A stretch of DNA of 64,000 nucleotides, taken from the NCBI RefSeq assembly GCF_005517195.1, contig NZ_CP040244.1:4544001-4608000 (forward strand), in the 5' to 3' direction. The stretch's first letter is position 1, and the number at the start of each line of letters is the position of its first letter. Below, one piece after another: positions 1-8,216 of this stretch. A program made the translations under genes and the position numbers. This DNA comes from Streptomyces vilmorinianum. Lineage in GTDB: Bacteria > Actinomycetota > Actinomycetes > Streptomycetales > Streptomycetaceae. The notes below the pieces were generated by a model. The model was not told where the DNA came from. It searched no databases and was given only the letters and a program-made list of their open reading frames with translations.

Positions 1-591
1 GGCCTCGCCGACCTGTGCCGCCGCCGGGACATGCTCCTGATCGTCGACGACATCCAGATGGGCTGCGGGCGGACCGGCGACTTCTTCTCCTTCGAGGAGG
101 CGGGCATCACCCCGGACATCGTCACCCTGTCGAAGTCCATCAGCGGCTACGGCCTGCCCATGGCCCTCACCCTGTTCCGCCCGGAGCTGGACCTGTGGGA
201 ACCCGGCGAGCACAACGGCACCTTCCGCGGCAACAACCCCGCCTTCGTCACCGCGACCGCCGCCCTCGACACGTACTGGCGCGACTCCACCCTGCGCGAC
301 CGGACCCTCCAGCGCGCGGAGCGCGTCGAGGCGGCCCTGCGCGAACTGGCCTCCGGCCACGAGCGGCTGGGCATGTCCTTCCGCGGGCGGGGCCTCGTGT
401 GGGGTCTTGAGTTCGCGCAGGACGGCCGGGCCGAGGCCGTGTGCCGGCGGGCGTTCGAGCTCGGCCTCCTCGTCGAGACCTCGGGACCCCGGAGCGAGGT
501 GGTCAAACTCCTGCCGCCGCTGACCGTCACCGACGACGAACTGGACGAGGGACTCGGCATCCTCGGCCGCGCCATCCGCCACACCGCCTGA
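1..591 (+). CDS. ectB: Diaminobutyrate-2-oxoglutarate aminotransferase, 3' part only
   Basis: Only the C-terminal 196 residues lie in the window; the gene begins upstream. It is a class III PLP-dependent aminotransferase that makes L-2,4-diaminobutyrate from aspartate semialdehyde, the first dedicated step of ectoine synthesis. The visible part holds the metal/PLP-side motif LIVDDIQMGCGRTG and the motif LSKSISGYGLPM, whose Lys is the expected Schiff-base lysine, then the GTFRGNNPAF segment typical of EctB. The gene is followed 28 nt later by ectC and then ectD, as in other actinomycete ectoine operons, so the identity is secure despite truncation. Confidence 0.96.
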   Translation, partial: GLADLCRRRDMLLIVDDIQMGCGRTGDFFSFEEAGITPDIVTLSKSISGYGLPMALTLFRPELDLWEPGEHNGTFRGNNPAFVTATAALDTYWRDSTLRDRTLQRAERVEAALRELASGHERLGMSFRGRGLVWGLEFAQDGRAEAVCRRAFELGLLVETSGPRSEVVKLLPPLTVTDDELDEGLGILGRAIRHTA

Positions 592-619
592 AGACCCTCA
601 ACGGAAGGGCCGTCAACTC

Positions 620-1024
620 GTGATCGTCCGCAGCTTCGCCGAGCTGGAGAACACCGAGCGGCACGTGAAGGCCGCCTCCGGCACCTGGGAGAGCAGGCGC
701 ATCGTCCTCGCCCGCGAGCGCGTCGGCTTCTCGCTCCACGAGACCGTCCTCTACGCCGGGACCGAGACGGCGATGTGGTACTCGAACCACGTCGAGGCCG
801 TCGTCTGCACCACCGGCGAGGCCGAGCTCACCGACAACGAGACCGGCGCGACCTACACCATCACACCCGGAACGATGTATCTCCTCGACGGGAACGAGCG
901 CCACACGCTCCAGGTCAAGCAGGAGTTCCGCTGCCTGTGCGTCTTCAACCCGCCCGTCACCGGCCGCGAGGACCACGACGAGAACGGCGTCTACCCCCTG
1001 CTCACCGAGCCGGACCCCGCCTGA
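620..1024 (+). CDS. ectC: L-ectoine synthase
   Basis: A 134-residue protein starting MIVRSFAELENTERHV, the standard EctC N-terminus, from a GTG codon with an upstream GGAAGG. EctC is a cupin-fold metal enzyme that cyclises N-gamma-acetyl-diaminobutyrate to ectoine in the cytosol. The cupin core is visible (WYSNHVEAVVCTTGEAEL, then TPGTMYLLDGNERHTL with the conserved Tyr and His). Length matches the family (about 130 residues). It sits between ectB and ectD, and no ectA is seen because the window opens inside ectB. Confidence 0.97.
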   Translation: MIVRSFAELENTERHVKAASGTWESRRIVLARERVGFSLHETVLYAGTETAMWYSNHVEAVVCTTGEAELTDNETGATYTITPGTMYLLDGNERHTLQVKQEFRCLCVFNPPVTGREDHDENGVYPLLTEPDPA

Positions 1025-1077
1025 GACCCGACGACAGCCCGCCGTACGCACAGGTAAAGCAGGAAAGGCAGAGTTCC

Positions 1078-1977
1078 ATGGCCTCCGCACCCGCCCGCCC
1101 CCTCGACAGCTACCCCACGCGCGGCGTCGAGGAAGCCCTCGTCGACCGCAAAGACCCCGTCGTCTGGTCGGTACCCGGCACGCCGGGCCCGTTCTGGCCC
1201 CGAGAACTGGAGGACTACGAGCGCAAGGGCTTCCTCGCGGTCGACGCACTCGTCACCCCCGACGAGGTGACCGAACTCCGGGCCGAGCTGGACCGGCTCG
1301 TCACCGATCCGGCACTGCGCGAAGACGAGCGGGCGATCGTGGAGCCGCGCTCCCGGGAGATCCGCTCCGTCTTCGAGGTCCACAAGGTCAGTGAGGTGTT
1401 CGCGCGGCTCGCCGCCGACCCCCGCCTCGTGGACCGCGCCCGGCAGATCCTCGGCTCCGACGTCTACATCCACCAGTCCCGGATCAACGTCAAGCCCGGT
1501 TTCGGCGCCAGCGGCTTCTACTGGCACTCCGACTTCGAGACCTGGCACGCCGAGGACGGCCTGCCGCAGATGCGCACCGTGTCCGTGTCGATCGCGCTGA
1601 CCCCGAACTACACCACCAACGGCAGCCTCATGATCATGCCGGGCTCGCACCGCACCTTCCTCGGCTGCGCCGGCGCGACCCCCAAGGACAACTACAAGAA
1701 ATCGCTCCAGATGCAGGACGCCGGTACCCCCTCGCACAAGGCGCTCACCGCCTTCGCGGAGGCCTGCGGCATCGAGCACTTCACCGGCGAGGCCGGGTCC
1801 GCGGTCTGGTTCGACTGCAACGCCCTGCACGGATCGGGCGACAACATCACCCCGTACCCACGCAGCAACGTCTTCCTCGTCTTCAACAGCGTCGCGAACG
1901 CGCCCGAGCTGCCCTTCGCGGCGCCCGTCCGACGCCCGTCCTTCATCGCAGCACGCGACATCACCCCGATCGGCTGA
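1078..1977 (+). CDS. ectD: Ectoine 5-hydroxylase
   Basis: A 299-residue non-haem Fe(II)/2-oxoglutarate dioxygenase that converts ectoine to 5-hydroxyectoine. The facial triad is visible as the His and Asp of FYWHSDFETWH and the distal His of CNALHGSGDN. The EctD signature segment INVKPGFGASGFYWHSD is present. The ATG at 1078 is preferred over in-frame starts farther upstream because those overlap ectC, and because AGGAAAGG precedes it. It is 53 nt downstream of ectC and 35 nt upstream of the transporter genes, so it is probably cotranscribed with both. Confidence 0.96.
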   Translation: MASAPARPLDSYPTRGVEEALVDRKDPVVWSVPGTPGPFWPRELEDYERKGFLAVDALVTPDEVTELRAELDRLVTDPALREDERAIVEPRSREIRSVFEVHKVSEVFARLAADPRLVDRARQILGSDVYIHQSRINVKPGFGASGFYWHSDFETWHAEDGLPQMRTVSVSIALTPNYTTNGSLMIMPGSHRTFLGCAGATPKDNYKKSLQMQDAGTPSHKALTAFAEACGIEHFTGEAGSAVWFDCNALHGSGDNITPYPRSNVFLVFNSVANAPELPFAAPVRRPSFIAARDITPIG

Positions 1978-2012
1978 CATCTCACCCCCGCCCGCGCTGG
2001 AGAAGGGACGAC

Positions 2013-2927
2013 ATGACCCCCTCACTCACCCGGAGACGCCTCTTCCTCACCGGCGGCGCGCTCCTGGGCGCGGGAATCGCCGCTCCGGGGCTCCTCACCG
2101 CGTGCAGCCGTACGGAGGCCGGCAGCGGCGCCCCGACCGGCGACGCCGACCTGCTGGCGAAGCTGCGCGAGCAGGGCCACGTCCGGGTCGGCTTCGCCGG
2201 CGAGGCACCGTACGGCTTCCAGGACGGCGGCGAACTCACCGGCGAGGCCCCGACTCTCCACCGCGAGATCCTCACCGCGCTCGGCATCCCCGAACTGCGG
2301 CCCACACTGACCGAGTTCGGCGCTCTGATCCCGGGGCTGCTCGCCGGACGGTTCGACGTGGTCAGCGCCGGTATGGCGATCACCCCCGAGCGCTGCGCCA
2401 AGGTGATCTTCTCCGAGCCCGAGTTCGTCTCCCCCACCGCTCTCATGGTGCCGAAGGGAAATCCGAACGGGCTGACCGACCTGAAGTCCTGCGCGGCCAA
2501 GGGCGCCACCGTCGGCGTGCTCACCGCCGCCGTGGAGACGTCGTACGCCAAGGCGGCCGGTGTACCGGACGGTTCGGTGAAAGCGCTGGCGAAGCAACAG
2601 GACGGACTGGACGCCCTGCTCGCCGGCCGCGTCGACGCCTTCGCCCTCACCGGCATCTCCCTGCGCTGGCTCGCCCGAACCAACAAGGGCGCGGCCGTTG
2701 AGGTACTCGAACCGTTCGTGCCCGTCGTGAACGGAGTCGAACAGCACAGCCCCGGAGGCGCCGTCTTCCGGCCGGGAGCCACCAGCCTCCGAGACGCCTT
2801 CAACCAGGAGCTGGCCAAGATCACCGCCGATCCGGCCCGCTATGTGCGGCTCGTCGGGAAGTACGGCTTCACCGCACGCGAGGTGCCGCCACGCACCCTG
2901 CGCACGGCCGACCTGTGCACGGCGTGA
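2013..2927 (+). CDS. ehuB: Ectoine/hydroxyectoine ABC transporter substrate-binding lipoprotein
   Basis: A 304-residue periplasmic-binding-protein type 3 (polar amino acid family) protein. The N-terminus has a twin-arginine stretch (TRRRLFL), a hydrophobic segment and the lipobox LLTAC at about residue 31, so it is probably a Tat-exported lipoprotein. The motifs GFAGEAPYGF, LTGEAP and the GLLAGRFDVVSAGMAITPERC block fit EhuB. The start has a strong ribosome site (GGAGAAGGG). It heads ehuBCDA directly behind ectD, which supports ectoine rather than an amino acid as ligand; the ligand itself is inferred. Confidence 0.9.
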   Translation: MTPSLTRRRLFLTGGALLGAGIAAPGLLTACSRTEAGSGAPTGDADLLAKLREQGHVRVGFAGEAPYGFQDGGELTGEAPTLHREILTALGIPELRPTLTEFGALIPGLLAGRFDVVSAGMAITPERCAKVIFSEPEFVSPTALMVPKGNPNGLTDLKSCAAKGATVGVLTAAVETSYAKAAGVPDGSVKALAKQQDGLDALLAGRVDAFALTGISLRWLARTNKGAAVEVLEPFVPVVNGVEQHSPGGAVFRPGATSLRDAFNQELAKITADPARYVRLVGKYGFTAREVPPRTLRTADLCTA

Positions 2928-2939
2928 CGGGACCCGGGC

Positions 2940-3614
2940 ATGGCTGACTTCCTCCCCGAACTCGGCCGGGCGCTGCCCGACGTCGGCGAAGGCCTCCTTG
3001 TCACCCTGGAGGCCACCGTGCTGGGCGCCGCCCTCGCTCTCGTCCTCGCCTTCGCTCTGGGCCTGGCTTCCCGGTCGTCGCGGCTGCCGGTCCGGGGCGC
3101 CACGCGAGTCACGGTCGAGTTCCTGCGCGGGACCTCGCTTTACGTACAGCTCTTCTGGCTCTTCTTCGCGCTGCCGATGCTCGGCTTCCGCCTGGAACCG
3201 ATGGCGTGCGGGGTGCTCGCCTTCGGGCTCAACTACGGCGCGTACGGAGCGGAGGTCGTGCGGGGCGCGGTGAACGCGGTGCCCCGTGCCCAGAGCGAGG
3301 CGGCGATCGCGCTCGGCATGGGGCCGGGGCTGCGCCTGCGGCGGGTCGTGCTGCCGCAGGCGTACGTCCTGATGATCCCGCCCTTCAAGAACCTGCTCAT
3401 CCAGCTGCTCAAGGCCACCCCGCTGCTCTCCCTGGTGACCGTCGCCGATCTCACCTTCCAGATCGACCAGCTGCGGTCGGCGACCGGTGGCACGGCCGCC
3501 GCCTATCTGCTGCTGCTCCTGCTCTACTTCGGCGTGGCCGCCCTCCTGGGCGCCGGGATGAACGCCCTGGAGCGCACCGCGAAGGAACGGCTCGGCCAGG
3601 GGGGCGATGCGTGA
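2940..3614 (+). CDS. ehuC: Ectoine/hydroxyectoine ABC transporter permease
   Basis: A 224-residue HisM/GlnP-type inner-membrane permease with about five hydrophobic segments. The EAA coupling loop is visible (SEAAIALGMGPGLRLRRVVLPQA), with the typical RGTSLYVQLFWLFF segment before it. It starts 12 nt after ehuB and its TGA overlaps the ehuD ATG, so the two permeases are translationally coupled and probably form a heterodimeric channel with EhuD. Confidence 0.9.
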   Translation: MADFLPELGRALPDVGEGLLVTLEATVLGAALALVLAFALGLASRSSRLPVRGATRVTVEFLRGTSLYVQLFWLFFALPMLGFRLEPMACGVLAFGLNYGAYGAEVVRGAVNAVPRAQSEAAIALGMGPGLRLRRVVLPQAYVLMIPPFKNLLIQLLKATPLLSLVTVADLTFQIDQLRSATGGTAAAYLLLLLLYFGVAALLGAGMNALERTAKERLGQGGDA

Positions 3615-4249
3615 TGTGGGACATGGAAGCGGCTCGCGCCGCCCTGCCTGTCGTCCTCAAGGGCTTCGGCGTCACACTCCTCGCCACGCTCCTCGGCTTC
3701 GCCGTCGCGGTGCTGGCGGGGCTCGTCATCGCGCTGCTCCAGCGCGCGGGCACCCGGTGGATCGCCCTCCCGGTGAGCTTCCTGGCGCACTTCGTGCGCT
3801 CCACCCCGGTCATGGTGCAGCTCTTCGCCGCATGGGTTCTGATCTCCGGTCTGGACGCGCTGCCGCTCGGCATAGCGGTCCTTGGTCTGCACTACGCGAC
3901 GTATCTCTCGGAGGTCTACCGCGCGGGCATCGACGCCGTGCCGAAGGGCCAGTGGGAGGCGTGCACGGCCCTTTCTCTTCCCCACCGCCGGGTCTGGCGG
4001 GCGGTGGTCCTTCCTCAGGCGGTACGCAACGTCCTGCCCGCACTGGGGAACTACGCGATCTCCATGTTCAAGGAGACCCCGTTCCTGTCGGTCATCACCG
4101 TGCACGAGATGGTCCACGAGGCGAGCACCTTCGGCAGCACCCACTTCGCCTATCTGGAGTCCTTCACCCTCGCCGCCGCCGTCTTCCTGATCGCGAGCTG
4201 GCCGACATCCGCTCTGGTACGACGCCTGGAGGCACGCCTTGCCCACTGA
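3614..4249 (+). CDS. ehuD: Ectoine/hydroxyectoine ABC transporter permease
   Basis: A 211-residue HisQ-type permease, partner of EhuC. It shows RSTPVMVQLFAAW and the EAA loop (GQWEACTALSLPHRRVWRAVVLPQAV), with the strong hydrophobic segments expected. The ATG at 3614 shares one base with the ehuC stop; a GTG three bases upstream (4-nt overlap) is an alternative start and changes the protein by one residue. Its 3' end overlaps the start assigned to ehuA. Confidence 0.9.
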   Translation: MWDMEAARAALPVVLKGFGVTLLATLLGFAVAVLAGLVIALLQRAGTRWIALPVSFLAHFVRSTPVMVQLFAAWVLISGLDALPLGIAVLGLHYATYLSEVYRAGIDAVPKGQWEACTALSLPHRRVWRAVVLPQAVRNVLPALGNYAISMFKETPFLSVITVHEMVHEASTFGSTHFAYLESFTLAAAVFLIASWPTSALVRRLEARLAH

Positions 4250-5048
4250 CAGCCGGCCGGTCGCCGACCCCAGCAATGCACCCGAGATGATCCGCTTCGA
4301 CCAGGTGACGAAGCGCTTCGGCGATCACACCGTCCTCGACGGCCTCGATCTGACCGTCGCCCCCGGTGAGCGTGTGACGCTGATCGGTCCGAGCGGCTCG
4401 GGAAAGACCACGATCCTCCGCCTGCTCATGACCCTGGAGCGCGTCACCGACGGCGTCATCCACGTGGACGGAAAGCCGTTCTCCCACATGCCGGCCGGTC
4501 CCGGCGGGCAGCTGGTCCCGGCGAGCGAGCGCTACCTCGCCCCGCGTCGCAGACGCATCGGCATGGTGTTCCAGCAGTTCAACCTGTTCCCCCACTTGAC
4601 CGTCCTGGCCAATGTGACGGAGGCGCCGGTCCACGTCCTCGGCCTGGACAAGGACGTGGCCGCTCGCCGCGCCCGAGAGCTGCTGGATCTCGTAGGCCTC
4701 GCCGACAAGCATGACGCCCACCCCACGCGGCTCTCCGGCGGCCAGCAACAGCGCGTCGCCATCGCCCGCGCGCTCGCGATGCGCCCGGAGATCCTGCTCC
4801 TGGACGAGGTGACGTCCGCGCTCGACCCGGAGCTCGTGGCAGAAGTGCTCGACGTCCTGCGCGAGGTGGCCCGCACCACCGACATCACCATGCTGTGCGT
4901 GACCCACGAGATGGGCTTCGCGCGGGACGTCTCCGACCGGATCATGATGTTCGACCACGGGCGCGTCCTGGAGTCCGGCCGTCCGGAGCAGCTCCTCGAC
5001 GAACCCGAGCACGAGCGCACGCAGGCGTTCCTGCGGACGGTCCGCTGA
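4239..5048 (+). CDS. ehuA: Ectoine/hydroxyectoine ABC transporter ATPase
   Basis: An ABC ATPase of the polar amino acid importer family, 269 residues from a TTG at 4239 that overlaps ehuD by 11 nt. An ATG at 4287 (MIRFDQVTKRF) is a plausible alternative, since family members usually begin close to this strand. Walker A (GPSGSGKTT), Q-loop (VFQQFNLFPH), signature (LSGGQQQR), Walker B (ILLLDEVTSALD) and the H-loop (CVTHEMGF) are all intact. Note Asp-Glu-Val instead of Asp-Glu-Pro after Walker B. It is the last gene of the ect-ehu run. Confidence 0.9.
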   Translation: MPTDSRPVADPSNAPEMIRFDQVTKRFGDHTVLDGLDLTVAPGERVTLIGPSGSGKTTILRLLMTLERVTDGVIHVDGKPFSHMPAGPGGQLVPASERYLAPRRRRIGMVFQQFNLFPHLTVLANVTEAPVHVLGLDKDVAARRARELLDLVGLADKHDAHPTRLSGGQQQRVAIARALAMRPEILLLDEVTSALDPELVAEVLDVLREVARTTDITMLCVTHEMGFARDVSDRIMMFDHGRVLESGRPEQLLDEPEHERTQAFLRTVR

Positions 5049-5102
5049 CGGATTCGGCGAAGGTCTGGCTTGTCGACGAGGCGGGCCGGTGTGGCTCCGT
5101 CG

Positions 5103-5633
5103 TCAGTGTCCGGCTGTCAGTTCGCCGCTGAGCTTGCCGTGGAGCCGGGCGCTGGGGGTGTTGAGGCCGGTGATCTCGACGGTCTTGCCGCGCTGGGCGT
5201 ACTTGTTCTCGATGGCGTCGAGGGAGGCGACGGATGAGGCGTCCCAGATGTGGGCGGCGCTGAGGTCGATGACGACGTTCTTCGGGTCACCTGCGTAGTC
5301 GAACTGGCCGACGAGGTCGTTGGAGGAGGCGAAGAACAGCTCGCCGGTGACCCGGTAGACGACCGTGGTGCCGTCTGGGTCGACGACCGCGGTGACCTCG
5401 GCGAGGTGGGCGACCCGCTTGGCAAAGATGATCATGGCGGTGATCGAGCCGACGACGGCGCCGATGGCCAGGTTGTGGGTCGCCACGACGGCCGCGACGG
5501 TGATGACCATGACGGCGATCTCGCCGGCCGGCATGCGCTTGATTGTCTTGGGAGCGATGGAGTGCCAGTCGAAGGTCGCGAACGACACCATGATCATGAC
5601 GGCCACCAGGGCGGCCAGCGCACCGGGCCCCAT
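5103..5633 (-). pseudogene. SulP-family transporter, C-terminal remnant with STAS domain
   Basis: The 176-residue reading frame covers only the last transmembrane segments (residues about 1-85) and the cytoplasmic STAS domain (about 90-170, with VVIDLSAAHIWDASSVASLD). Intact SulP anion transporters have 480-570 residues and more than ten membrane segments. Upstream on the minus strand the frame closes with a TGA near 5668, and the next DNA holds an unrelated gene, so the N-terminal two thirds are gone. The remnant could still be translated from the ATG at 5633, but transport activity is not expected. Confidence 0.8.
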
Positions 5634-5823
5634 GCGAAGTCTCCCGGCGAGGCCGCCTGGCCGTTTTCATCGTCGGTACGAGCTGATCACACCGTATCCG
5701 AACGACGCATGCCGAGGCCCTCATTCGCTCATTGCGGAGAAGCGGGCGGCCGGTTCGCGCGCTGCGACGCAACAACCGGACGCTTCCCTCAGGGGCTGAG
5801 GTACGACCTGCGAGAAGGCGATC

Positions 5824-6308
5824 ATGGAACGAATCGGAAACCTGGGCAGCGTGATCGACGCCCCCGAGCATCGGACGAGTCTCACACTGCCCGCCGACGA
5901 GCTGGCGCCGAGTCGCGCCCGCTCGTTCACCCGCGCGGCCTTGATCGCCTGGGGAGTCGAAGACCTCCTGGACGAAACCGTGCTGATCGTCAGCGAGCTC
6001 ACGACGAACGCCGAGCAGCACGGTCGCCGGCCTGCCGAACCGGACGACTGGCCGAGTGCGGCGGACAGGAACGTTGACGAGATCACGCTGACGCTCGCCT
6101 TCCAGGCGGACATCGTGGGGATCGAAGTGGAGGACAACTCCCCCGAGCCCCCGTCCCGCGGGTCGCCTCCCCCTTCTCGACTGGCGGACGCGGCCTGTTC
6201 CTCGTATCCGCCGTGGCTGACGCCTGGACCGCCTGTCCCAAGCGGGACGGTAGCGGCAAGCGGGTGATCGCCTTCGTGAAGCGCCCCGAGAGCTCCATCG
6301 CCCCCTGA
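5824..6308 (+). pseudogene. HATPase (anti-sigma-factor-like) gene with a frameshift
   Basis: The first part encodes a HATPase_c domain of the streptomycete regulatory ATPase type (TLPADELAPSRARSFTRAAL, then the N-box VSELTTNAEQHG). After about residue 110 the original frame turns to low-complexity sequence and stops at 6267. The other frame continues exactly where the family should, with the G-box STGGRGLFLVSAVADAW and a C-terminus ending at 6308. The shift lies in the C-rich stretch at about 6139-6160. Such proteins usually control sigma factors as serine kinases. Either the gene is broken or one base is wrong in the assembly. Confidence 0.8.
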
Positions 6309-6330
6309 TCCACTCCACCGGAAATACCTC

Positions 6331-6998
6331 ATGCCCACCCTGCTCCCGCCCTCGCCCTTACCCCTGAAGGCGCTGCTGCTCGACCTCGACGGCGTACTCC
6401 TCGACACCCGCCCGGTCATGGAGCGCGCATGGCAGCAAGTCCTGAACGAGCACGGTCTCGACGTACCGTTCGAGGAGTACGAGCGCCACCTCGGCCGGCC
6501 GTTCGCCGACATCATGGAACGGCTCGGGTTCGCCGAGTCCGAGCGGCTTCACCGTACGTACGACGAGGCGTCGATCGCAGCGGCCCACCGTGCGCGCGAG
6601 TTCGACGGCATCGAGGAGGTCCTTCACGCCTTCGTTACCGCCGGCTGGCTCCTCGGCATCGTCACGTCCAAGCCCCTTGACCGGGCCGCCCCCTCTTGGC
6701 CCGCCTCGGATGCCCGTTCTCCACGGTGCGTACGCCGAGCGGTGGTGGGCGTGGCAAGCCCTCGCCGGACCCGATTCTCCTCTCCCTGATCGACCTGTGT
6801 GTCGACCCCGCTGACGCCGTGTACGTGGGCGACATGGCGGTCGACCAGGAAGCCGCCCGCCGCGCCGGAGTTCCGTACGTCCATGCGGGCTGGGGCTACG
6901 GCTGCCCGGGTTCCCCCTCCCCTGTGATCGCCGAGTCCCCGAAGAACCTGCTGAGGCTCCTGTCCCTGGGCCCCTTCCTCGAAGGGAGTCTGTTGTGA
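6331..6998 (+). pseudogene. HAD-superfamily phosphatase gene with a frameshift
   Basis: Frame 1 from the ATG at 6331 carries HAD motif I (LLLDLDGVLLDT) and motif II (GIVTSKP). Another frame, entered at about 6686-6698, carries motif III (KPSPDPIL) and motif IV (YVGDMAVDQEAARRAGV) and ends at 6998. Together they make a normal phosphoglycolate-phosphatase-like protein of about 222 residues. One missing base in the CCGCCCCCTCTTGG stretch explains the break. The stop overlaps the start of the next short frame by four bases, which suggests the two were once an operon. Confidence 0.8.
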
Positions 6999-7231
6999 CC
7001 ACGCCCTCTCGCCACGTCCACGGTCTGGCGCGGGCCGACATCGACGGACAGCCCGCGTGGGCACTGGTCGGTAAAGGCTCGTTCGCGACTCTGGCATCCG
7101 ACCGGATCACCACGAGCGAGCTCGAGACTCTGCCCGTGGACACGCAGGAGCACGAAGCCCTGGTCGAGCATGTCATGGACGGACTCCAGTGGTACGGGGC
7201 CTATCTCACGTGCTCGGATCGGCTGCTCAGA
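6995..7231 (+). pseudogene. Short unknown protein, 3' end apparently lost
   Basis: A GTG at 6995 overlaps the stop of the HAD gene (GTGA) and opens a frame whose first 75 residues look like real protein (MTTPSRHVHGLARADIDG, later EALVEHVMDGLQWYGAYL). From about 7225 the same frame only mirrors the opposite-strand gene at 7232-7645 and becomes Arg/Gly-rich. I therefore read it as an N-terminal fragment cut off by the neighbouring cassette. No family is recognised. Confidence 0.35.
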
Positions 7232-7645
7232 TCACGTACTCCGGCTCCGCGCCCGAGTCAGCTGCTTCAGTTCGATGATGGTCGCGACGGCGCGCAGCCA
7301 CGTGGCCGCGGTGTCGTCGGCGGCGGTCCCGCCCGCGAGTTCGGTGCCGGCCCGCAGCCACTCCCGTACGAGGACGGCCGCCTCCCGGCGGGGCAGGGGC
7401 TCGGGCAGCTCCGCGGCTCGGGCGAGTCCGCCGGCGCGCACGGTGTCGGCGAGGAAGGCGACGGAGCGCGGCTCGGTGCCGAGGCGGTCGAGGATGACGG
7501 CCGCTGCCGCGGCGCCGTCGCCGAACAGGGCGGTGCGCCGGCTGCCGGGCTCGGCGGCGAGGCCATAACGCAGAAGGACGGTGATGTCGAGCTCGGCCAG
7601 CTCGTCGTCCGTGCGGTCCGGCGGATAGGGGGAGTCGTCGTTCAT
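7232..7645 (-). CDS. Small unknown protein at the end of the protease-like cassette
   Basis: A 137-residue, Ala-rich and mostly helical, apparently cytosolic protein beginning MNDDSPYPPDRTDDELAELD, with the segment AELDITVLLRYGLAAEPG. No signal peptide, membrane segment or known motif is visible. It starts 28 nt after the I42-like lipoprotein gene on the same strand and so is probably the fourth gene of that unit. An accessory or immunity role is possible only by position. Confidence 0.7.
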   Translation of the reverse strand: MNDDSPYPPDRTDDELAELDITVLLRYGLAAEPGSRRTALFGDGAAAAAVILDRLGTEPRSVAFLADTVRAGGLARAAELPEPLPRREAAVLVREWLRAGTELAGGTAADDTAATWLRAVATIIELKQLTRARSRST

Positions 7646-7673
7646 GGTGGGGCCTCGGATATCTCGTCTCAGC

Positions 7674-8216
7674 TCAGTTGACGGTGACGGTGTAGGTGAT
7701 GCGCTCGGGGGCCTGGGAGGGGGTGGCCGCCCCTGTGGTCGGGGTGACGGAGGGCCCGGTCGTCGTGGGGGGCAGGGTGGAGTTGTTGCCCTGGCAGGTG
7801 GCGAAAGTGCAGTGCAGCAGCGTGAACCGCGTGGTCCCCTTGCCCATGGCCTCGAAGGTGAAGGTGAGCCGGCCACCGGCACCGTCCACCGGCTCGTCGC
7901 CGGAGTCCGATGCGTAGTCCCGGCCGCGGCTGACCAGCACGGAGCTGTCGGGCTCGGGGTCGACCAGGTACCAGTACTCGCGGGTGGAGACGTTCTGGTC
8001 GACGGTGAGCGTGAAGCGCTCGCCCGGCTCGGCAGTGATGCTGGTGTCACTCACCGGGTGGCTCTTCGTACGGCTCGCGGTGCTCGGGGAGCCACCGCCC
8101 GGTTCCTCGGTGCCCGAGCCGCAGCCGGTGGCGAGAGCGAGGAGGGCGGCCGCCGCGATCGCGGCACCGCCCCTGCTACCGCGGAAGATAGACGCTGTAC
8201 GCGTTGGGGAGATCAT
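7674..8216 (-). CDS. Lipoprotein resembling I42 (chagasin-type) cysteine-protease inhibitors
   Basis: A 180-residue protein with a signal sequence and lipobox-like LATGC near residue 32, so probably anchored outside the membrane. The mature part (about 55-150) has the layout of chagasin inhibitors. First comes ERFTLTVDQNVSTREYW, in the position of the NPTTGYxW loop. A GAGG loop follows, then a strand FTFEAMGKGTTRFTLLHC where the family has FxAxxxGxxxLxxxY. The usual terminal Arg-Pro-Trp is not obvious. Pro/Thr-rich linkers follow. Its start overlaps the 3' end of the papain-like gene by 41 nt on the same strand. The inhibitor role is inferred from these motifs and this partner. Confidence 0.68.
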   Translation of the reverse strand: MISPTRTASIFRGSRGGAAIAAAALLALATGCGSGTEEPGGGSPSTASRTKSHPVSDTSITAEPGERFTLTVDQNVSTREYWYLVDPEPDSSVLVSRGRDYASDSGDEPVDGAGGRLTFTFEAMGKGTTRFTLLHCTFATCQGNNSTLPPTTTGPSVTPTTGAATPSQAPERITYTVTVN

